Assembly (NCBI GenBank): GCA_014529385.2
Contig: CM043943.1
Coordinates: forward strand, 99,150,355-99,214,354
Direction: 5' to 3'
From: Adiantum capillus-veneris
Lineage: Eukaryota; Streptophyta; Polypodiopsida; Polypodiales; Pteridaceae
Length of the DNA stretch: 64,000 bases
The translations under genes were made by a program, and so were the position numbers. The notes beneath the pieces are model-generated. The model made no database searches, was not told where the DNA came from, and saw only the letters and a list, made by a program, of their open reading frames with translations. Below are positions 56,815 to 64,000 of this stretch, in pieces; position 1 is the first letter of the stretch; each line of letters opens with the position of its first letter.

Positions 56815-58470
56815 TGTAATGGAAATGGCCTATGTATTTTGAGAGTAGCGGAATTAGGAAATTAGATGAAGCACTTTTGTGAGATTACTTTGTGAGCATA
56901 GCGGGTGAACTTAACTGATGGTAGCAACATAAACATGGTACTTAGTTAATTTGGCATGAACAATACTTTTGCAAGAGAGAGAGAGAGTTTAGAGAACATG
57001 ACAATAATAGAGGACTGGATTCATATGGAGCCGGTCCCCCCTCCAATAGGCATTTGTATTATAGTTTCTCCCATCAAGAGAGACTTGGTACAATACAATC
57101 TTTGTGTTCCTTGTGACTAGGTGATGCAATGAAGATGGAAAGCTTCATGCATCACAAGCATAACATAAACTTTGTAGAAAGCATTAACTATCCCAAGCCT
57201 TAGTCCCAAGGCTTCAAACACTTTCAAAGGTGAAGAGAGCTAGCGGGGAATGAGGATAGGGAAGAGGAAGAAGAAACATTTCGTAGGAGAAAGAAATAGC
57301 TCCTCACTTATCATCACTCTTCTTGCTAGCATACATAATAGCATAGTAATGAAGATGGAGAAGATGGCAAGCTTAAGCATTGAAGCATGGCTCTTGGGTT
57401 GATTTGCATTCCATAGCAAAGAGTGTTGGTGTAGGCTCTCACTTCGCACAATCTTGGAGAAGGAGGTGGAGCTCCTCAACTTTCACCAAGTGAGAATAGC
57501 TCCCAAATGAGTATGTGTGTGGTGTAGATCCCCCTAGCACACACCCCTTGATTGCTTGGGGTAAGTTGCGACTTTTCCACATGCTGCAAGCTCATTGGGC
57601 CCCTCTCTCTCTCTAGCTAGTCACATGCAACATGCATTCAAGTACATGGGTAGTCTTTTGACAAGTGTCCTCCTTACCCCCTAGAGAGAGAGAGAGAGAT
57701 CTTAAAAATATCTAGATATTTGTTGATGGAATTAGAAGATCAGTGGACCCCTCTTTATCCCAATCAATAGCATTCAAACACACCATGTGGTTAAGCTTAA
57801 GGAGAATCTGACATGTGTCCCATGTACCCTTTGACAAAAGGGGTGCCCTTGGGTGAGTGGAAGGTTAGGTCAAAGATTCCCCTAACTTTGGGACTTTCAT
57901 GCATAGGAAGCTTCTCAAGCACCTTCCTCATTAAGTTTTTAGGGTCTCTTTTTGACTCAAGCACCTTACCCCCCATGCATGGGAAGCTTCTCAAGCACCT
58001 TCCTCATTAAATATGACAAGTACCTCAAGTACCTTAGTCATCAAGCATGACAAGCACCTTAGGTGGAGTTCCCACCTCAAGCTCATCCCTAGCTTGCTTA
58101 AGGTCAAAGACAAGTTTAGGTCGGGTTCCCACCTCAAGCTCCTAGCTTGCCTAAGGTCAAAGGCAAGTTTAGGTCGGGTTCCCACCTCAAGGTCAACCCG
58201 AGATTGCCTAAGTTCAAAAGACCTTTAACACTAACCATTGGAGGTCTTTAATGAAGGTAACCCTAAGGTCTTTTAAGCTCCATTAGTTAGCCTTGCTCTT
58301 TGACATACCATCTCACATTTGGGCCCCTTTACCATTGGCCCCGTGTTGAGATAGATCCGTAAGCACATGTATATTCTAACCCTTGTTCCCGTTTATTATC
58401 CCACATTAAATGATCAGTTTAATATGAGAAAATCATTTGGTTTGGTTAGATACTAGATTTAATGACATCA
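56815..58470 (-). repeat. 5' LTR of family F, about 1656 bp
   Basis: TGTAATGG...AATGACATCA. It aligns with 37158-38850 and 9898-11573 and has about three units of the 54-57-bp repeat at 58068-58205. Confidence 0.85.
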
Positions 58471-59776
58471 CCATAGCTGTTGCACGAGAGAGAGTTGTTG
58501 CGTATAGCATATACGCTCTCGTTGCATGTAATGAAAGAACACACAGACAAACTGACAAATTTTTCCAAGTTTTTATGCTCATAGCATAAGCCAGACGAGA
58601 AAATCTTAATGCGAGATGCCGAATTGGAAGCCTTGCTTCCCTCAACAACTTATGGAGTTCCTGAGAGCTCATAGCTAAAGGATATTTATGCTAACAAACA
58701 TATGTCATAGCAAAACAAAGTTGACTTTGTCCACTTGTAGATTTGCTATAAAAACAAAATTATGTGTGCAAAGTATGTGCATCTCATACACACTTAAGTC
58801 TATGAATGATATTTGTTATCAATCGTAGACGTCCATTGCATACCATAGTTATTAAGCACATACTCAATAAACAAATATCAACTGCATGCCTCATTAAGTA
58901 TACCTACCAACGAAGCTTGCCACTGTAAGAATCGAATGAGCCGCCAGCAAGAAGAACCGAGAAATGATTTTTCCAGATACTGATATTTGGTTCAATAGAC
59001 ATGGCCGACAATGGATTCATATTCACCATTTTGAATTGCCTGCTTCTTAAAGTTGAATTAATGATCGGCCTTGCCAATCACCGTTGCCTTATAAGGCACA
59101 TGCCACGCCTGAGTTGCCTTTACTACTAGACAATCATGCCTTGTAGAAAGCCGTGTAGAGGTTATCTCTATTGGAGCCATGCTCCTTAGTCCAAATCATG
59201 GTAATGACTACCAAAATTGGACGTAATATATTGACCTTGGTCATACTAGACCCGTAGGTACTCTCTCCGGGCACCATGACCGAGATTAACATAAGAACAT
59301 ACTCTTGTAATACAATTGTATACTTAAAGATATGAAATTGCAAGAACATGAATTTGCAAACCTGATAATCCATTCATGTCGCTGTCCGAGGTCAAACTGT
59401 CCGAGGTCAAGCACTTTCTTCACCATCGACTCCTTATGCGATTTTGGATGATCTGCTACTACAGAATATCAAGGTAAATCGCTCTATGAATCGGCGTCAA
59501 AATTCAAGGTGGCCCATCAATTTCGTGGATGTGGATTTCAGCCTGGCTTTCCGTATTTTGGTGCTTGGATGCACCGTGAATCCTCATCACGTGCTCCGCA
59601 TGCATGTAGAATTTCTCGTTGGCAGCATCACGTATGTGCATGCTTGAATCTATGCCAAGGTGACCATCCCTTGAAATCCTACGCATGCTATAGTTGGTTA
59701 GAGATTACTGAAACTATGCCATTGGTTGCGTCCCCCAACAAGAAGACCTGCCGGGTGCCAAAGTCTTGAATAAAGT

Positions 59777-59807
<31 letters not shown>
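59777..59807. repeat. G31 homopolymer
   Basis: Thirty-one consecutive G. Its length is prone to sequencing error. Confidence 0.95.
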
Positions 59808-59809
<2 letters not shown>

Positions 59810-60212
59810 GGTCCATGGGCTCCCTCCCTTACGTTTTAAATTTATTGCCCTAAGGCCCTTGGCCTTGGGCGTTCAAATGGAAAAAGACCAAGGCTATGGC
59901 GAGTTGCATCGTGGCTGCCAACTGCGCAAGGAATACAACAAACGACAAGCATGTTCTAGTGCTCCTCAGCCGTCGCCAATGAAACAAAAATTCCTCCCCA
60001 GCCTTGGGCGAACGCACAAAACCCATCTGTGCTCAATTCGGTGAAGGCGGCCTACGCAAGCTGCCTCTTACCAAGTCCCTCTGCACACGGTGTTTCGGCC
60101 TTGTCCTCCCGGCTTATGGAGAAGCCATGCTTCCCACGGGCCCCCTTCTTTGGTACTCGGCATGCAAAAGCATAGACGCCCTTCTTATTCCTGGAAGGCC
60201 AAAGAAAGAGTA

Positions 60213-60215
<3 letters not shown>

Positions 60216-60290
<75 letters not shown>
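60216..60290. repeat. (GA)n microsatellite
   Basis: About 75 bp of GA repeat, just inside the primer site of the large element. Confidence 0.95.
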
Positions 60291-60293
<3 letters not shown>

Positions 60294-60345
60294 GTGCAGC
60301 CATGCAAAACCTTTCCCCCTCCTCCATAGCCTCTCCCTTCCCTAA

Positions 60346-60357
60346 GCTCTGATACTA
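60346..60357 (-). promoter_or_regulatory. Primer-binding site of the large element (iMet-like)
   Basis: TAGTATCAGAGC on the minus strand, one change from the iMet site, one base from the LTR. Confidence 0.8.
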
Positions 60358-60358
60358 G

Positions 60359-60533
60359 TGAAAGGCCAAAGGGTAGACTGGCATGTGGTTCTCCTCCCAA
60401 CCTCCCTACTTATAGCCCTTGGCCCTTGCAAGTAGGTCCCCTTAACTCATGCCTGGCCCTCAGCTCCTAGCCATAGTGATCCATTCAGTCCCTGGCCCTT
60501 GGCCTGCTAACCGATCCTTCCATTGGCTTGACA
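60359..60533 (-). repeat. 5' LTR of the large non-coding element
   Basis: 175 bp, partner of 33440-33614. Confidence 0.88.
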
Positions 60534-61490
60534 TAGGACTAGTGTGCCCCCTACATCGAAGGGTGGTTCATCCTCGAGACGAGGTAGGCATTGTTCTGGA
60601 GGTGGTGGTTGCTATGGTAGCGGTTCTACCGATGCGTCTAGACCACCGAGAGAGCGTCCACCATGCTCTTCAGTAGATAGTTCATCGATTGGCACACCAT
60701 GTACACCTTGGGGATTACATGAGCATGATCGTAGCAAGGTATACAAAAGCAGGAATGGGGCTTTTGTGGCAGATAGGGCCAGAAAGGCCATGTGACAGAG
60801 GATTTGGCAGCTCTGTACAATTTAGTTTGGTCACTTTGTGATAGAGATTTGGGATAATCTCGATGATGAAAGAAAGAGATACATCGCCAAGGCCATTCAT
60901 AGAGAGTATAGGCCGCAAGAGGGGTACGATCTCGATGATGAAAGAAAGAGTTACATCGCCAATGCCATTCATAGAGAGTATAGGCTGCAAGAGGGGTACG
61001 ATGCAGTCTTGAATGGCTAAATTTTGGGCGTGGCAAAGGCCACAATGTCACACCATCGGTCAGAGGCGAGAGACATGTATAATGACGACAGTCCAAAGCC
61101 GGCATGGTTGGACGCAAAGGAGTGGGCGGGGACTGCATGAGAGACACAAGACAATCCTTACACATTTTAGCAATAGAGAGATGCAACAAGAGCACGTTTG
61201 GAGTCTGTTGGAGCATCACACCTTGGGAGTGGAGGCTATGACACACTTCGACATGAGTTTGTAAGTAGTATATGTATGCTTTGCATTGTTGAAAATATAT
61301 ATGTTATTTGAAGATTTATCTCATGATTAAACCATAATTTTCCAGGAAGTTACCGTGAAGAGCCTTCTGACAGGCCGAGAGGAGAGATATGGGTACAAGC
61401 ATGGAATTGTGGCCCTTTTGACCCAGCTGTAGGAGGAGGGAGAGGACGTCGATTTGGGAGGCATTACCATGAGGGTCTTCTTGATACAGT
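60534..61490 (+). pseudogene. CACTA-like relic, second-ORF remainder
   Basis: Continues the ORF broken at 33440 with a Ser/Gly/Arg-rich stretch (SSSRRGRHCSGGGG), then DRSKVYKSRNGAFVADRARKAM and a TGA. The block KSRNGAFVADRA resembles the THxKKDGxWVDERA motif of the plant Transposase_24 (Ptta/En/Spm) family. Downstream come IWDNLDDERKRYIAKAI in a 24-residue tandem duplication, and possibly one more exon pair (donor GTAAGT at about 61262, acceptor TTTCCAG at about 61346). Similarity is by motif only. Confidence 0.4.
60859..61002 (+). repeat. 72-bp in-frame tandem duplication
   Basis: Units 60859-60930 and 60931-61002 each encode 24 residues (LDDERK..YIA.AIHREYR), with three residue differences. 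Confidence 0.88.
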
Positions 61491-63096
61491 CTTAATCAGT
61501 CATCTTGATATAGTCTTCTTGGTACGGTCTTTTTTGCAGTTGTGGTCTTCTTGATACAGTCTTACTCAGTGATTGTTTGCATGTACAGTTTTATAGTGCT
61601 TATGTTTATGGTTTTGCAATCCATTTGCGATCATGATTTGTTTCGCAATTATGGTATGGCACAGAGGTTATGGTTATGGTATGGTAGAGAGGTTTTGGTC
61701 ATGTTTTGGCAATCAAGTTATGGTTATGGTTTTGCAATGATGGTATGGCAATCATAGTATGGTTAGGGTTTGGCAATCAAGTTCTGGTTATGGTTTTGCA
61801 ATGATGGTATGACAATCATGTGATGGTTATGGTTTGACAATCAGATTATGGTTAATGATGGTATGGTTGTTATGGTTATGGTATGACAAGCAAGTTATGG
61901 TAATGGTTATGGTATAGGAAGTGGGTTATGTTTATGGTTTTGAAGTGTTTAAATCTTTTTTTAATTATGGCTATAAAATCTTTATGCCATTGTGTCTATG
62001 GTTTGGGAGTCGATGTTATGGTTATGCTTCTAAGAACTTGTCATGATTAAGCTTTTGATTTTGTGGTTTTGTTCTTTTTACAGTTTTGCTAATCTGTATA
62101 CACTCGCTCTTTAGCGTCAACTTGTATTTGGAGTGTGGTTGCTTGTGCACTCTTCCTTTGGGCACAGAGGGCTGTTTTCTGTTGTTGTAATACATGCAAC
62201 ATCAGTTCCTTGCCCTCTTTGCCCCCCTTCTTTTTTGCAGGTTTGGCCATCGAAACAAAATTTGGTACATGCGCTAGTATGGGCCTCGGAACAACCATCG
62301 ATATATGAAAACATTTTTGATGCATATAGCCACGTTTATTTCTGTGCATATAATAGCGTGTATTCTGACCAACCTACCGGTGCATATACCGACGTCATGA
62401 TACCGGCGTGTATACCAAATCTTATTTCAATGCATTTTACTTTTAGAACAAGCTTTGTCTCGTCGATATTTGCGCAGATTTTTGCACGACGTGTTGTAGT
62501 GAGAGGGATAGGTGGTAAGTATTAATCTAGTGCTAAAGGATACACTATGAGCATACGTTAGCAAGAAGACACCCAGTTTTGACCCCTGGCGGGCATTTTT
62601 CGTAAGAAAAACCCCAAACGGACTCCAAAATTTGCCAAATTTCGTACGCTTGATCCTCGATACCCAAAGCACATTTCCACATCCCCATATTCCATTTTTG
62701 ACCACTTCTAGGGCGATGCACGTATCACCGCAGATCAGGCGCCGCAAATAGACAGTTACCGCATGTGTCAAACTTCTCGAGCGGGATGAGAGTACCCACA
62801 CTTTTCGCTTGCATTATTTAAATTCTAGAAATCTCAAACACATTATCTAGAGTCAAAATAAGCCACTTAGAAACATATCCAAGGCCCCGATACCCTATCC
62901 AGGCATGTACATATGCTTGATTGCCGACACGCAAGCACGCATATTTACAATGTGCACACGTTGCACCTTTTTTCGAACTTGAAACCACTTTGCAAAGCTC
63001 TCAAATTCATGTATTTACATCTTCTTGTACATATGACCATGCATATATACGTTACTTTGTACACGCCAAAAGCGGTCTATCATCATTGCCCACCCT
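61490..63096. other. Degenerate repeats and unassigned DNA
   Basis: 61540-61960 is a degenerate array built from GGTTATGGTTTTGCAATGATGGTATGGCAATCA-like blocks of roughly 20 and 40 bp. A 130-codon plus frame at 62133-62525 is unrecognised and overlaps a GTGTAT/GCATAT-rich region. No element border is found before the gypsy integrase at 63097. Confidence 0.4.
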
Positions 63097-64000
63097 CTAG
63101 GTAGAGCATTTATGCTCAACCAAGAGACTATTTGCATCTGGAACCACATCTCTTGCAAAATATTTCTTCAGTCTATAACCATTTATTCTGTAGCGCAAGC
63201 GTTCACCAGACAATTTTTCCAACTGATATGTCCGATTAGAAAATACATGCTTCACTCTGTATGGACCCGACCATTTGTCCCTCAATTTCTTCTGAAAAGT
63301 AAAATCCAAGCGAGAATCATACTTTATCACCAAATCTCCTTCTTCGATCTCTTTCTCTGGCAGCCTCTTATTCATTTTCTCCATCCTTGTCTCTGCTTAT
63401 TCAAGATAATAATCACTGGCTTTCTCTCTATTCATTCGCAGCAGCTTTAGAGAAAGAATTCTTTCTTGCAGCTTGTCATTATGCTCACCTTGCATTCTGC
63501 ACAACAACTTCAAGGCATCCAACTGCACTTGTATGGGCATAAGAGCTTCCTTTCCATAAACAAGTTCATATGGTGTAAATTGTGTCGATACTCTATACGC
63601 AGCTCTATAAGCCCACAAACTGTGTTGACACTCTATACGCAGTTCTATAAGCCCACAAACACTTTTCCAAGTCCAAGTCCCACTCTTTTGGATGCTCTCT
63701 AGCATACTTTGTATGCATCCTCACAATTTGACCATTGTAGTTCTCAACCAACCCATTGCATTGTGGGTAGTAAGGAGAAGAATGCCTATGCTGAATTTTC
63801 AATTTCTCCATGAGAGCAGCAACAAGTTTTTCCCTAAATCCTGGTCCACGATCAGAAATAATAACCATAGGAGCTCCAAACCTGCAACACACTTGTTCAT
63901 ATAAAAAAGAGGACACTCTTCCTGCTGTTACATCTTTTACTGCTCTTGCCTCCACCCATTTTGTCAAATAGTCCACAACCACAAGGATATACCTATTACC
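63097..64000 (-). pseudogene. Gypsy integrase, 3' part, cut by the right edge
   Basis: From the edge: YLTKWVEARAVKDVTA (first Asp just before), VCCRFGAPMVIISDRGPGF (second Asp), HSSPYYPQCNGLVENYNG (Glu), LWAYRTAYRVSTQF. After a 40-bp duplication it continues with TPYELVYGKEALMPIQVQLD, a stop, MNKRLPEKEIEEGDLVIKYD, KWSGPYRVKHVFSNRTYQLE and YRINGYRLKKYFA, stop at 63097. The D-D-E triad is intact. No chromodomain follows. Related to, but not the same family as, gypsy G. Confidence 0.85.
63581..63660. repeat. 40-bp tandem duplication in the integrase
   Basis: Units 63581-63620 and 63621-63660 differ at three positions. Forty is not a multiple of three, so the duplication itself shifts the integrase frame. 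Confidence 0.92.

Larger units (their letters stand above)
37158..58470 (-). mobile_element. Gypsy family F element (chromodomain-type), internally deleted, split by a chromovirus
   Basis: LTRs at 37158-38850 and 56815-58470. Internal parts are 54480-56814 (gag, RNase H, IN start) and 38851-40230 (IN end, chromodomain-like tail). Protease and most of RT are missing, because gag joins RNase H near 55375. The pieces join across the inserted chromovirus in one orientation. The flanks carry CATAGC on both sides (37151-37156 and 58472-58477), each one base from the LTR ends, so the TSD is imperfect. A second, truncated copy is at 9009-11573. Confidence 0.85.
58471..60345 (-). other. Internal DNA of the large non-coding element, right half
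   Basis: Lies between the family F insertion and the primer site. It holds a 31-base G run (59777-59807) and a (GA)n tract (60216-60290) and no recognisable Gag or other domain on either strand. Confidence 0.5.
33440..60533 (-). mobile_element. Large LTR element with 175-bp LTRs, no recognised coding, TSD TAGGA
   Basis: The 175-bp LTRs at 33440-33614 and 60359-60533 share TGAAAGGCC at one end and CTTGACA at the other. The 5-bp TSD TAGGA lies at 33435-33439 and 60534-60538. An iMet-like primer site (TAGTATCAGAGC) and a purine-rich tract (33615-33631) fix the minus orientation. Its own internal DNA is 33615-37157 plus 58471-60358, about 5.4 kb. I see no gag or pol motif in it, so it is a non-autonomous (LARD-like) element. 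It inserted in the second ORF of the CACTA-like relic and was itself split by family F. Confidence 0.85.

Noticed and set aside
62133-62525. 130-codon plus-strand ORF as a gene
   Set aside because: No recognisable domain, repetitive base pattern, no promoter or splice context.
1-64000. tRNA, rRNA or CRISPR features
   Set aside because: TGGTATCAGAGC hits are primer sites next to LTRs, not tRNA genes; no array of spaced short repeats or rRNA-like sequence was seen.

Overview
The window is repeat-dense nuclear DNA of a land plant. Supporting signs are tRNA-iMet primer sites (TGGTATCAGAGC) on most LTR elements, Ty1/copia and chromodomain Ty3/gypsy elements, an Athila/Tat-type gypsy polymerase with an FMDD motif, CACTA-type transposase pieces, long (GA)n tracts, and almost no single-copy coding DNA. 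The species cannot be told from the sequence; a large repeat-rich genome such as a fern or gymnosperm would fit. No tRNA, rRNA or CRISPR array was seen.

Left part, 1-11.6 kb. A Ty1/copia element (A, minus strand) runs off the left edge with an open pol frame and its 5' LTR at 3761-4020. A small non-LTR island follows (about 4.1-8.5 kb): a histone H3-like gene that keeps the H3 tail start and the first half of the histone fold, a convergent unknown gene, a near-perfect 32-bp inverted repeat, and coding-like pieces of another unknown gene. A truncated gypsy element of family F (gag start plus 5' LTR, 9009-11573) closes this part.

Middle-left, 11.6-23.7 kb. A decayed copia fragment (B, plus) abuts a nearly full gypsy element (minus) with gag, PR, RT, RNase H, IN, an extra ORF after IN, and one 591-bp LTR.

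Right part, 24-61.5 kb, is a deep nest. A CACTA-like transposon relic (pieces at 24.05-25.0, 32.8-33.4 and 60.5-61.5 kb) was split twice: by a gag-only element with 2.6-kb LTRs (25016-32840, TSD AATAT) and by a large element with 175-bp LTRs and no recognised protein (33440-60533, TSD TAGGA). The latter was split by gypsy family F (37158-58470), that by a chromovirus with 2.75-kb LTRs (40231-54474, TSD TATTG), and that by copia C (45502-51053, TSD CAAAG). The relative order of insertion follows directly from the nesting.

The right edge (63.1-64 kb) holds the integrase end of another gypsy element. Most interesting are: (1) the chromovirus, whose gag frame has no usable ATG but which has a 47-codon ATG exon inside each LTR with a phase-matched splice donor and acceptor, plus an unexplained ORF before gag; (2) the H3-like gene; (3) the 500-codon second ORF of the gag-only element, which reaches into its own LTR; and (4) several RT-less elements in one nest, with frequent TAG stops at likely CAG codons.
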